Assembly (NCBI RefSeq): GCF_000021485.1
Contig: NC_011761.1
Span: forward strand, 1,084,001 to 1,148,000
Length of the DNA: 64,000 nucleotides
Direction: 5' to 3'
Source: Acidithiobacillus ferrooxidans ATCC 23270
Lineage (GTDB): Bacteria > Pseudomonadota > Gammaproteobacteria > Acidithiobacillales > Acidithiobacillaceae
Shown: positions 50,627 to 58,390 of the stretch, in pieces
How positions within the stretch are numbered: position 1 is the first letter of the stretch
How the letters are laid out: every line of letters starts with the position of its first letter
Made by a program: the position numbers and the translations under genes
The notes under the pieces: generated by a model
Database searches by the model: none
What the model was told of the DNA's origin: nothing
Seen by the model: the letters and a program-made list of their open reading frames with translations, nothing else

Positions 50627-50971
50627 ATGCAGGAAAAAGACTTCACCCGCATCATCACCGCCATGCGCGCGACGGGCGCCTGTAGCCTTCGTGCGGAGTA
50701 CCACGGGAGCGGCGACTCCATGGACAGCTTCACCATGTCGTTCGCGGATGGACAAGGAAATGACCTTTCCCTGCCCAAAGAAGTGGCCAGCGACATCCAG
50801 AATCAGTTGTATGATTTGTTGGTCGGAGATCACGAAGGGTGGGAAAACAACGAAGGGGGATACGGGGAAATCAGCCTCGATCTGGATGACGGCGTCCCGA
50901 CCATGGATTGGGACCACTACGATTACGTGGTGGACACCAGCCTGACCAGCCACAGCTTCGGAGATGACTAA
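50627..50971 (+). CDS. DUF6878-like protein
   Basis: 114 residues. DHEGWENNEGGYGEISLDLD matches the G-W-E-N-N-E-G-x-Y-G-E core of DUF6878-type proteins. Acidic. Its stop overlaps the ATG of the next gene, so the two are coupled. Confidence 0.6.
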   Translation: MQEKDFTRIITAMRATGACSLRAEYHGSGDSMDSFTMSFADGQGNDLSLPKEVASDIQNQLYDLLVGDHEGWENNEGGYGEISLDLDDGVPTMDWDHYDYVVDTSLTSHSFGDD

Positions 50972-51608
50972 TGGACATACAGATGCACCTCTCCGGAGGA
51001 AGCAGTTTTCCTTGTCATACGCCGGAAGAATTTATGGTTCTGGCGCGAGCAGGTCTTTCTGACCCCGTTCTGGGCGATATCCATCTGGGTCATGTTCAAC
51101 TCTGTCCGCAGAATTTCGGCGGCGGAATTTTGGATGAATCCCGTGTGGCGGCCCTTCAGGCAGCGTATCCCGACACGCGGTTCCGCCTGCACGCCAACGC
51201 CAGGATTCTGGAAGAACCGTGCAGCTACGATCTGGGAACGGCACATCGTTTCCCGGAATATACGGCCCGCCTGGTGGACATGCTCCGCTTTCTCGGGGGG
51301 CCGTACAGCATTCATGCGGCCAGCAATGGAATGCCCATCATGGATCAAATCATGATGGCCAACATCCTCTCCAAACAAGCGGGTGTTCCGGTGGCTATCG
51401 AAGGCCTGTATCCGTCGTTACGTCCAGGAAACACGGTGTCCACCTGGGATGGCTATGCCGAGCTGCTGGAGCATAACGTGTACTTCGTCGTTGACCTGTC
51501 GCACCTGAACATCGTTCGCCAGGCCGAAGGAGAACCACCTGCAGGCCTGGTGGAAAGCCTTCTTGGGCACCCCCGGTGCATCGAGGTGCATGTATCCGGC
51601 AATGATGG
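50971..51608 (+). pseudogene. 5' part of a DUF692-like TIM-barrel gene split by IS607
   Basis: VAIEGLYPSLRPGNT, NVYFVVDLSHLNIVRQAEGE and CIEVHVSGNDG resemble the xylose-isomerase-like DUF692/MbnB fold, in which Glu, Asp and His bind iron. The frame breaks at the GG of GATGG. Joined to 53681-53803 it gives an unbroken 252-residue protein. Confidence 0.75.
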
Positions 51609-51660
51609 AGCGATTAACTGATGCTTGATTTGTATTCAAATATGTTTATAGTTATCCGTT

Positions 51661-52290
51661 ATGAGCAAAGCATACAGCATGGGTGAATTCGCAAAACGTA
51701 TCGGTCGGTCGGCCCAGACGGTTCGACGGTGGGAGCGTGAAGGCAAATTGGTCGCCAAGCGTCTTCCATCTGGACATCGTTACTTCGACGAATCGGATGT
51801 GCGGCGCATGCTGGGCGGAGCCCCTGAAAACCGAGCCACAATCGTCTATTGCCGCGTGAGCAGTGCCGGGCAAAAAGACGATCTGGCCTCGCAGGTGGAC
51901 GCAATGGAAACCTATTGCCGTGGTGCTGGTATTGCCGTGGACGAATGGGTTCAGGAGATTGGCGGCGGCATGAACTTCAAGCGCAAGCGTTTTCTCGGCA
52001 TCCTGGACCGTATGCAACGCGGCGAAATTGGAAAACTACTGGTGGCGCACAAAGATCGACTGGTGCGATTTGGGTACGATCTCATTATGCATCTGGCTAC
52101 TGAAAATGGCTGTGAAATCGTGGTTGTTAACCAAAATTCCTTGTCTCCGCAACAGGAGATGGTTGAAGACTTGCTCTCCATTGTTCATACCTTCAGTTGC
52201 CGATTATATGGGATGCGTAAATACAAGAAACAATTGCGGGAAGATTATCCGGAATACAAGGTGGCAGAACCCAAGGAACTTTTGCAATGA
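51661..52290 (+). CDS. tnpA: IS607 TnpA serine recombinase
   Basis: 209 residues. An N-terminal MerR-like helix-turn-helix (MGEFAKRIGRSAQTVRRWER) precedes a small serine-recombinase domain, IVYCRVSSAGQKDDLASQ, with the catalytic Ser in RVSS, and KLLVAHKDRLVRFG. This order (DNA-binding domain first) is specific to IS607. Overlaps tnpB by 4 bp. Confidence 0.95.
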   Translation: MSKAYSMGEFAKRIGRSAQTVRRWEREGKLVAKRLPSGHRYFDESDVRRMLGGAPENRATIVYCRVSSAGQKDDLASQVDAMETYCRGAGIAVDEWVQEIGGGMNFKRKRFLGILDRMQRGEIGKLLVAHKDRLVRFGYDLIMHLATENGCEIVVVNQNSLSPQQEMVEDLLSIVHTFSCRLYGMRKYKKQLREDYPEYKVAEPKELLQ

Positions 52291-53681
52291 TCACCGTTAC
52301 CCGCACATTACAGGCTGATATTCCTGACGCTTTGCGGACGATCTGCAAGGCCATGGGGTATGTGCGGGCGGACATCTGGCGGCGGTATGGCGCTCTGGGA
52401 ACTATTGGCAAGTCTGCCAACGATATCCGCAAAGAAATCTCGGCGGCAGGCTTGTATTCCACCCTCCCTGTGGACGGTACCATTCGCAATGAAACCACCA
52501 AGGACATTGTAAACGACGTTCTACTGTACAAGGCGGCTGCGATGCAAAAAGTGCGCAAAGCCATTGCCGCTCGCAATGGGGATGAGGCTGAACGCAAACG
52601 ACTTTTTACGTTGCTGCGTAACGACCAATGGCTCACCGACAATTTTTTGCACCGCCAGATGCGCAAGCATTTCCGGCATGGAAAGTCATCCGTTGCCAAC
52701 CAGTTCGTGGTCCGGTCAGACAAATACGCTACGGAAGTCGTGGACGGTCATCTGGTGATTGTCATTCATATCGCGGCGAAGTACGGCGCTCCAATCCGAT
52801 TGACCACCACGTCCAGCGGCAAGAACGTCACTCTGTCGGGCAGCAACCTTCGGGTGGTGGTCAAGGATGGATTTACGGAGATCCACTATGCCGCCACCAA
52901 AGGCGATGGGCGGCTTTGTGGTGATCAAATGATGGGCATCGACAAAGGTTATACGGAAGCCTTCACGGATTCCGATGGTGTTGCGCATGGGGAAGCCTTC
53001 GGTGCGGTGCTGACGGAATATAGTGATCAGACATCAGCGACGGGTAAAGCGCGAAACAAACTCTACGCTTTGGAAAAGAAGCATCGGGAAGCGGGACGCA
53101 TCGTTAAAGCGGATCACATCAAACGCTGCAACCTCGGGCGTATCAAGATAGACGGGCGTAGAGACCATACCCGCAAGCGGTTACGCACCATCGCTTTCCA
53201 GGCGGCTCACACGATTGTGGATAAGGCGACTGTAGTGGTCTCAGAAGATTTAACCTCTCCCATTGCCAAAAAGCAGGTATGGAAGCAATACAACAGACGT
53301 ATGAGTGCATGGGCCAAAGGCGTGCTCGCCGATGCCCTGGACTCTGTATGTACGCAGCGGCAGGCGGAACATCGCTTGGTGAATGCAGCCTATACATCGC
53401 AAATGGACTCGGTGACGGGCTTGCTGGAAGGCAAGCGCGTGGCCGATAAATTTTACCGTGCGAACGGGGATGTGCTCCAGGCTGACCACAATGCTGCGTT
53501 GAACGTGCTGAGAAGGTACGAAGATACCGAGATCACTCGGTTCACTCCCCACCAGGAAGTCCGACGTATTCTTCTGGCACGATCTCCGGCGCAACTGAGC
53601 GTCAAGAGGCACGAGTTGCAGGCGAAAACCTATCAACCGTGTGCGGATAAATCCTCTGTACAGGTTTGTACAGGTTTATAG
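52287..53681 (+). CDS. tnpB: IS607 TnpB RNA-guided nuclease, zinc finger lost
   Basis: 464 residues. RuvC-I is MGIDKGYTEAFTD (Asp), RuvC-II is VVVSEDLTSP (Glu) and RuvC-III is LQADHNAALNVLRR (Asp), so the nuclease triad is present. The region between II and III, where most TnpB have two CxxC pairs, reads YTSQMDSVTGLLEGKRVADK without the Cys. TnpB uses an RNA from the element's right end to cut the empty donor site. Guide sequence here should start at 53683. Confidence 0.85.
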   Translation: MITVTRTLQADIPDALRTICKAMGYVRADIWRRYGALGTIGKSANDIRKEISAAGLYSTLPVDGTIRNETTKDIVNDVLLYKAAAMQKVRKAIAARNGDEAERKRLFTLLRNDQWLTDNFLHRQMRKHFRHGKSSVANQFVVRSDKYATEVVDGHLVIVIHIAAKYGAPIRLTTTSSGKNVTLSGSNLRVVVKDGFTEIHYAATKGDGRLCGDQMMGIDKGYTEAFTDSDGVAHGEAFGAVLTEYSDQTSATGKARNKLYALEKKHREAGRIVKADHIKRCNLGRIKIDGRRDHTRKRLRTIAFQAAHTIVDKATVVVSEDLTSPIAKKQVWKQYNRRMSAWAKGVLADALDSVCTQRQAEHRLVNAAYTSQMDSVTGLLEGKRVADKFYRANGDVLQADHNAALNVLRRYEDTEITRFTPHQEVRRILLARSPAQLSVKRHELQAKTYQPCADKSSVQVCTGL

Positions 53682-53803
53682 GAACAGTACGCGACCGTCA
53701 CGAAGCCCTGCGTGGGAATGAGTGGTGGCTGAATCTATTGGCCGGTGTCAATCCGGACGCGGTTATTTTTTACGAGGGCCGTCACCCGGCCAAAGGAGTA
53801 TAA
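53681..53803 (+). pseudogene. 3' part of the split DUF692-like gene
   Basis: Reads GTVRDRHEALRGNEWWLNLL and ends FYEGRHPAKGV before TAA. In phase with 50971-51608 once the IS607 element is removed. No start of its own. Confidence 0.75.
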
Positions 53804-53804
53804 G

Positions 53805-54149
53805 GTGAAAATTTATATTGAGCATGCGGAGGAGACCTGTCTTGGTGGATCCGCCTTCCCGGAAAACCCGGAAGAGGACGCATCGGTGATCCATTTTTAT
53901 TGGGTTGATGGACGAGAGTGCGTTTTTAGGAACGGTGTCGATGATCAGATCACTGAACTGAAACAGCATCTTTGGGAGAATTATCGTGATCGGTGCGTCA
54001 ATACCAATCACGATCTTTTAATGGCTTTGGCGGCGCTCAAGGATGCGCTGAAGTATGGCGGCAATAAGTTTGAGCTATGCATGGCGTTTCTGAATGACAT
54101 CCCCATGATTCCGGTTACCGTCGAGCCACAAGACACCTGGGCTTTCTGA
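53805..54149 (+). CDS. WAF-tail protein
   Basis: 114 residues with GTG start; AAAGGAGTATAAG precedes it, inside the end of the split gene. MKIYIEHAEETCLGGSAFPE begins it; a helical middle follows and it ends QDTWAF. Family unknown. Confidence 0.65.
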   Translation: MKIYIEHAEETCLGGSAFPENPEEDASVIHFYWVDGRECVFRNGVDDQITELKQHLWENYRDRCVNTNHDLLMALAALKDALKYGGNKFELCMAFLNDIPMIPVTVEPQDTWAF

Positions 54150-54161
54150 CCCGATCCCACC

Positions 54162-54195
54162 AACCCCAATGCGTTTTGCATCGGGGTTTTTCTTT
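54162..54195 (+). terminator. family terminator
   Basis: AACCCCAATGC...GCATCGGGGTT, T5; one internal mismatch. Confidence 0.85.
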
Positions 54196-54216
54196 GCCTG
54201 GAGCACGGCATGGACT

Positions 54217-54250
54217 TTGGCGTTTGCCGTTGGTATTTGGCATCCGCCGG
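54217..54250 (+). repeat. GGCATTTGCC repeat, copy 2
   Basis: TTTGGCGTTTGCCGTTGGT and ATTTGGCATCCGCC between terminator and leader, as at 30999 and 55549. Confidence 0.6.
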
Positions 54251-54268
54251 CCGCCCCCGCCCTTCGTC

Positions 54269-54345
54269 TGTGCGGAATCCTGTCCGGTACCCACAACCGG
54301 AAATGATCCCGGCAATCCTGCCGATTTTGCGAAAGGAGAAGTACG
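54269..54345 (+). promoter_or_regulatory. accessory-domain leader
   Basis: GTGCGGAATCCTGTCCGGTAC, CCGGAAATGATC, CGGC-AATCCT-GCCG hairpin, AAAGGAGAAG. Confidence 0.8.
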
Positions 54346-55140
54346 ATGTCTGATTCATTTTACGGAGATGTGCGGTTTCCGGAGTGGGCACTGAAGTTCT
54401 TGCCCGAATTCTCTCAGGAGGATGGCACCCGACTTGAGCTGGAACCCAACAGCAAAGTCTATTTTTACGCGGAGGACGAGTGCAAAAACGGCGAAGTGAG
54501 TATTGTCGCCAATCTCTCCGCCATGGGGATCCCCTACGACTCCAGCAGCGCGGAGTATTTCGAGTACAAGGCGGAAACGATCTATTTCCGGTTCCGCGAC
54601 AACGGAATGACTGAGGAACATGGCGTTTTGGAGGGAAGTGATCGTGTGCCGGCTCAGGACATCATCGATCTGGTGGACAATCACCTCACCGCCGCTGAAA
54701 TTGGAAAGTGGTGCAGGGATTATATCGCGCCATTTCAGCCGCTCACTCCTCCTCTGGAGGAAATCACAGAAAGCGATTACCGGAATTGGCTCAACCAAAA
54801 AGCACAGGTCTTCCGTGACCATGTTTTGGCGGCGCTGGACGGGAAGCATGTCTCCATAGCCCGCCTGTACACCATCCATGGTATCGAAGATGGGGAAAGC
54901 ACGCTGTTTTCCATGCCAGGAACGGTATGGAGCAAACATTTGCAGCCGCGCGTTTGTTTTTCCGACAAACAAATAGACGAAGGCGAGCGCTTATTCCCCG
55001 GCGTGAGATTCTTTATGGCGGGCAAGGGGCGAGTGGCGGCATTTATTTCGCCAGTAGCCATTTCACCAACGGACATTCCAGACCTCACGATTGCGGTAAC
55101 AGAGTATCTGGAAACCCTTTGCAAAGGAGAAGACGCGTGA
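54346..55140 (+). CDS. paralogue of the 47919 protein without WAF tail
   Basis: 264 residues, MSDSFYGDVRFPEWALKFLP to TLCKGEDA. It shares the layout and several segments with the 47919 product but ends in acidic residues. Unknown function. Its stop overlaps the next GTG. Confidence 0.65.
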   Translation: MSDSFYGDVRFPEWALKFLPEFSQEDGTRLELEPNSKVYFYAEDECKNGEVSIVANLSAMGIPYDSSSAEYFEYKAETIYFRFRDNGMTEEHGVLEGSDRVPAQDIIDLVDNHLTAAEIGKWCRDYIAPFQPLTPPLEEITESDYRNWLNQKAQVFRDHVLAALDGKHVSIARLYTIHGIEDGESTLFSMPGTVWSKHLQPRVCFSDKQIDEGERLFPGVRFFMAGKGRVAAFISPVAISPTDIPDLTIAVTEYLETLCKGEDA

Positions 55141-55481
55141 GAAATTCGTTATATTTTAACCCGACCTGCATGTCTTGCGGCTCACGGCTGGTTTGGGATA
55201 TACCACAAGACCAGTACATGCGCGAAAAGGCGTTCTGGGATTCTTGGGAATGTGAAGTTTGTAAGCCTGCTGATGTTGTGGCAACCATCCGACGTCACTA
55301 TTCGCCACCAACCTTCGACTTGGGGGACGCTTTTTTCTGTATCGTCCGATCTGAAGTGGACCGCTGGTGTATTGGCTCAGGATTGAGCCAGCATGACGCG
55401 CAGCAGCTTTATCGTGCTGGGATGGCATTCACCACGGCGGATGCAGCCAGGGCCGTCCTGGACGCCCAGAAACGCATATAA
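55137..55481 (+). CDS. zinc-ribbon-like protein, GTG start
   Basis: 114 residues. CMSC and CEVC, about 30 residues apart, form a probable four-Cys zinc ribbon in the first third; the rest is alpha/beta. The GTG overlaps the previous stop (GTGA) and AAAGGAGAAGAC lies upstream. Confidence 0.6.
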   Translation: MRNSLYFNPTCMSCGSRLVWDIPQDQYMREKAFWDSWECEVCKPADVVATIRRHYSPPTFDLGDAFFCIVRSEVDRWCIGSGLSQHDAQQLYRAGMAFTTADAARAVLDAQKRI

Positions 55482-55493
55482 GCTGACCCCCTC

Positions 55494-55525
55494 AACCCCA
55501 TGGCTTCGGCCTTGGGGTTTTTCTT
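55494..55525 (+). terminator. family terminator
   Basis: AACCCCATGGC-TTCG-GCCTTGGGGTT, T5. Confidence 0.9.
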
Positions 55526-55548
55526 CGCCTGGAGCCCTACGGAGCCCT

Positions 55549-55580
55549 GGGCATTTGCCATTGGCATTTGGCATCCGCTG
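55549..55580 (+). repeat. GGCATTTGCC repeat, copy 3
   Basis: GGGCATTTGCCATTGGCATT and GGCATCCGC, same position relative to the terminator as the other copies. Confidence 0.6.
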
Positions 55581-55596
55581 GCCGCGCCGTCCAGCG

Positions 55597-55673
55597 GACG
55601 GATTCCTGTCTGCTATCTCTCTCCGGAATGAATCCACGGCATATCGCCGGTTTTTCTGAAAGGAGCTTTACCC
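55597..55673 (+). promoter_or_regulatory. accessory-domain leader, twin of the ERF leader
   Basis: From CTGTCTGCTATC to the ATG it is the same as 30215-30292, including the CGGC-ATATC-GCCG hairpin. Confidence 0.85.
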
Positions 55674-56201
55674 ATGAACATCCAAACGATTGATATTGCA
55701 GAGCTGGAGGGGTTGGACGATATCGCACTTGTAGTGAACGGGACAAAAGTCGCCACCGTTGACCCGGATTTTGAGGAAGATGGATCCGTATCGAACATGG
55801 ATAATTTGGCGCACGCGCTTGCTGACGTGGTTGGCGTCCGAATCCGTTATGTCCGTATCAACCAGAATATGGAACAATTTCAAGCTGATGGAGATGTTGA
55901 AGGTAGCTGGACATGGAACAAGATCATATCTGCCGTATGGGTTACGGGCAAAGATCATTCACCCGAGTTTCTGCGCGCCCAGCCCGGCGTTACGTTTATC
56001 AGGACCGATGGCTTGAGCACGATCCTGGATCCCATAGAACTTTGTCATCATAACGGGGTTAGCCTCGTTCAAGTTCAAGAGCCTGAAATTGCTGGCATGT
56101 GGGACTGGATTTCTGGCGATGGCAAAAACGCTTGTGACATGAGCTTTTCGTCTATGATCGAAGCAGCGCGAGACGCTGTGAAGGTCCTTGGTCTGGATTG
56201 A
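55674..56201 (+). CDS. acidic hypothetical protein
   Basis: 175 residues, MNIQTIDIAELEGLDDIALV. Acidic alpha/beta protein; GVSLVQVQEPEIAGMWDWIS near the C terminus. Unknown family. Confidence 0.6.
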   Translation: MNIQTIDIAELEGLDDIALVVNGTKVATVDPDFEEDGSVSNMDNLAHALADVVGVRIRYVRINQNMEQFQADGDVEGSWTWNKIISAVWVTGKDHSPEFLRAQPGVTFIRTDGLSTILDPIELCHHNGVSLVQVQEPEIAGMWDWISGDGKNACDMSFSSMIEAARDAVKVLGLD

Positions 56202-56209
56202 CCCCCCCC

Positions 56210-56242
56210 AACCCCGATGCATCTTGCACCGGGGTTTTTCTT
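56210..56242 (+). terminator. family terminator
   Basis: AACCCCGATGCA...TGCACCGGGGTT, T5. Confidence 0.9.
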
Positions 56243-56254
56243 ATGCCTACCGGA

Positions 56255-56321
56255 CGGATTCCTGTCTGCTACCTGTCATCGGTAATACGGGCATTCCGCC
56301 CATTTTGACAGGAGAAGCATC
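56255..56321 (+). promoter_or_regulatory. accessory-domain leader
   Basis: CGGATTCCTGTCTGCTAC, TCGGTAATAC, GGGC-ATTCC-GCCC hairpin, GACAGGAG. Confidence 0.8.
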
Positions 56322-57008
56322 ATGAACCAGAAATATACCGTAATCCTTACCGGAATCACCGACCAGCCCGTCGCGCAGATTTTCTGCTGCAACCAAGCAG
56401 ACGACGAAGCCCACGCTCGGGAGCAGGCTGAAAACGCCTACCCCGGGTGCCGGGTGAATACCGTCTTCGAGTCAGGAGATTCAGGATGGCTTCGGATTTA
56501 TTCCGCAAGTGAGGCAGCAGTAGATGGCGCCGGCTTTTGGTCCGACGAAGATGGTTGGACAGAAGATGGCGGGGAGTCACTGTACGAAGTTATGGAATGC
56601 ATGGAGAGCCGCTTGCCGCTCAGCGTTGGGGGAGACGCTGTATGGCAGTTTGTGCGTGCCTGTGCCGCATCTCAGATCGCTGTTGCTCGGCGCATCCGGT
56701 CTGGTTACCTGGCTGGAAACTGCCAGGCTCCCGATGTGGATACTGCCGTGGAAGATTTGATGGAGCGATGCCCGTCGCTTTTTGCCACACGGGACCACGC
56801 ATGGTCGTTTCTTATGGAAGAGACCCATGAAAATCTGGAACCCGAAGAGCCTTGTGGGTTCAATGTCGGGGATGAGGTGTTCTGGGAAGACCCGGATAAC
56901 GGCATCTCCTCTGGATATTACACGATCCTGGAGATTAAGGGCGAGATTTTTGTCCTCAAGAACCAGGCCGGTAGCGTAACAGAAGCGTTCGCCTACGAAG
57001 TAAGATAA
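56322..57008 (+). CDS. hypothetical protein, N terminus shared with 57248
   Basis: 228 residues. KYTVILTGITDQP ... AENAYPGCRVN is repeated in the 57248 product as KYTVILT ... ANAAYPGCRMH, so a small N-terminal domain is duplicated. The C-terminal part (GDEVFWEDPDNGISSGYYTI) looks like an SH3/KOW-like beta barrel. Function unknown. Confidence 0.6.
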   Translation: MNQKYTVILTGITDQPVAQIFCCNQADDEAHAREQAENAYPGCRVNTVFESGDSGWLRIYSASEAAVDGAGFWSDEDGWTEDGGESLYEVMECMESRLPLSVGGDAVWQFVRACAASQIAVARRIRSGYLAGNCQAPDVDTAVEDLMERCPSLFATRDHAWSFLMEETHENLEPEEPCGFNVGDEVFWEDPDNGISSGYYTILEIKGEIFVLKNQAGSVTEAFAYEVR

Positions 57009-57027
57009 GCAGCACAGGAGAACAGAG

Positions 57028-57123
57028 ATGACCTTTTGGGGCGAGTTTTCCAGTGTTGTTTTCGTGGCGTATGTCGTGCTCTGCTTTGCCTGCGAGAAGA
57101 TCGCATCCGGAAATGGCCGATAG
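57028..57123 (+). CDS. 31-residue membrane peptide
   Basis: MTFWGEFSSVVFVAYVVLCF then ACEKIASGNGR. CACAGGAGAACAGAG precedes the ATG. A single membrane helix, probably inserted in the inner membrane. It lies between the 56322 gene and the terminator, so it is part of that unit. Confidence 0.5.
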   Translation: MTFWGEFSSVVFVAYVVLCFACEKIASGNGR

Positions 57124-57138
57124 CCTTTGATCCACCCC

Positions 57139-57170
57139 AACCCCAATGCACTTTGCGTTGGGGTTTTTCT
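57139..57170 (+). terminator. family terminator
   Basis: AACCCCAATGCA...TGCGTTGGGGTT, T5. Confidence 0.9.
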
Positions 57171-57180
57171 ATTTGGTTTG

Positions 57181-57247
57181 GTCGGATTCCTGTCCGTTAC
57201 TTCTTCCTGGAATTTTACAGGCATGCTCATTTCACAGGAGAAACGTC
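57181..57247 (+). promoter_or_regulatory. accessory-domain leader, hairpin weak
   Basis: GTCGGATTCCTGTCCGTTAC, CTGGAATTTTAC, then CACAGGAG; no GC hairpin. Confidence 0.7.
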
Positions 57248-57664
57248 ATGACGCATAAATACACAGTTATCCTCACTCATAAACGTGAAACACTGGGTTT
57301 CGTTGCTGATGCTGAAGATGCCGTGAGAGCAGTTCAATTGGCGAATGCTGCCTATCCTGGCTGCAGGATGCATTGCGTCCATTACAGCAGCATCCATGGG
57401 CATTATGCGATCCGATCGGAAAGCGAGTCACGGGGATCAGAACCCCAATCTGGATGGTGGTCTGGCACTTTTGGATGGACGGATCTTGATAGCTCAACCC
57501 GATTTAACCTGGACGAGCTTCGGGCCACACCACTTCCATTATCGAAAGGCGCGGATGCCAGTTGGAAATTTGTCGCTGGCAAGGACAGCGATGCTGCAAA
57601 TTCCGTCCGGTCAAATCATCTCATAGGCCGACGGATCATTCCGAAGGACTCTTGGGCATTCTAG
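57248..57664 (+). CDS. WAF-tail protein
   Basis: 138 residues. The N-terminal KYTVILT...AYPGCR domain is shared with 56322; the tail is KDSWAF. Family unknown. Confidence 0.65.
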   Translation: MTHKYTVILTHKRETLGFVADAEDAVRAVQLANAAYPGCRMHCVHYSSIHGHYAIRSESESRGSEPQSGWWSGTFGWTDLDSSTRFNLDELRATPLPLSKGADASWKFVAGKDSDAANSVRSNHLIGRRIIPKDSWAF

Positions 57665-57677
57665 CGCGATCACTCCC

Positions 57678-57707
57678 AACCCCAGCGCATTTTGCACCGG
57701 GGTTTTC
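57678..57707 (+). terminator. family terminator
   Basis: AACCCCAGCGCA...TGCACCGGGGTT, T4. Confidence 0.85.
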
Positions 57708-57713
57708 TGCGGT

Positions 57714-57789
57714 TCGGAAGGAATCCTGTCTGGACGGAATCCTGTCGGCTACTCCTGACTGGTATTGAAAACTATAAGGAGCGTGCCGC
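57714..57789 (+). promoter_or_regulatory. leader with doubled AATCCTGTC block
   Basis: CGGAAGGAATCCTGTCTGG and CGGAATCCTGTCGGCTAC in tandem, as in the ssb leader; then ATAAGGAG. Confidence 0.65.
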
Positions 57790-57990
57790 ATGCTGTATTT
57801 CAACAAACGTGTCCGTGAGGATATTATCAAAACTTTCAACCGATTGGCCTACGCCGGAGGTTTTACGCAGCTCGCTGCGGCGGCGGCCCTGTATTATAAG
57901 GAAGGCCATGCATCTGGATTCCTTGCTGCGATTGGGTTTATCCTGTCTTGCAAGGCAATTTCCTGGATCGTTATGGCCTATGAGGCATAG
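57790..57990 (+). CDS. small membrane protein
   Basis: 66 residues with two hydrophobic segments (FTQLAAAAALYY, FLAAIGFILSCKAISWIVM). TAAGGAGCGTGCCGC precedes the ATG. First of three small genes in this unit. Confidence 0.6.
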   Translation: MLYFNKRVREDIIKTFNRLAYAGGFTQLAAAAALYYKEGHASGFLAAIGFILSCKAISWIVMAYEA

Positions 57991-58008
57991 ATTCAAAAGG
58001 AGAGCGTT

Positions 58009-58212
58009 ATGGGCATGAAGTACATCCGCCAGCAGTATGGGGTACCGGCCAAAAGAGGTGCAAGGGTTAGGTTCACGCCTGACGGAAATTTATCTATGAG
58101 TTGTGATGGCATCATCGTCGGCACTCGCAATGGTTATCTGCGAGTGCGTATGGGCGAAGAAAGACGAGTGAGAACTTATCACCCAACTTGGCAAATTGAG
58201 TACGTGTCGTGA
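58009..58212 (+). CDS. small basic KOW-like protein
   Basis: 67 residues. PAKRGARVRFTPDGNLSMSC, GIIVGTRNGYLRVRMG and RTYHPTWQIEYV form a small beta barrel pattern (SH3/KOW-like). AAGGAGAGCGTT precedes the ATG. Confidence 0.6.
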   Translation: MGMKYIRQQYGVPAKRGARVRFTPDGNLSMSCDGIIVGTRNGYLRVRMGEERRVRTYHPTWQIEYVS

Positions 58213-58349
58213 ATCTCGTGACTTGGCAACTCATCTCAATTGCCCTGATCCTGGTCGTTGGGTTGCCATTGGCAATCATCTCGGCCAAATCATCCCTGCA
58301 CGAAAAGAAAGAGGCTCAGAAACACCGGGCCGATAAACCTACGGTATGA
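58209..58349 (+). CDS. 46-residue membrane protein, GTG start
   Basis: NLVTWQLISIALILVVGLPL gives one membrane helix, followed by a Lys/Glu-rich tail. The GTG overlaps the previous stop (GTGA). Fits the coupled gene style here. Confidence 0.5.
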   Translation: MNLVTWQLISIALILVVGLPLAIISAKSSLHEKKEAQKHRADKPTV

Positions 58350-58356
58350 CCACCCC

Positions 58357-58388
58357 AACCCCAGTGCTTTTGCACCGGGGTTTTTCTT
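58357..58388 (+). terminator. family terminator between convergent genes
   Basis: AACCCCAGTGC...GCACCGGGGTT, T5; it also faces the minus-strand gene ending at 58391. Confidence 0.9.
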
Positions 58389-58390
58389 CG

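Larger units (their letters stand above)
51609..53682 (+). mobile_element. IS607-family element
   Basis: About 2.07 kb with tnpA (serine recombinase) and tnpB. The ends are defined by the host gene: GG at 51607-51608 and GG at 53681-53682, the GG dinucleotide core known for IS607-type insertion. Removing the element with one GG restores the DUF692-like frame. No inverted repeats, as expected. The tnpB stop codon overlaps the right core. Confidence 0.85.
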
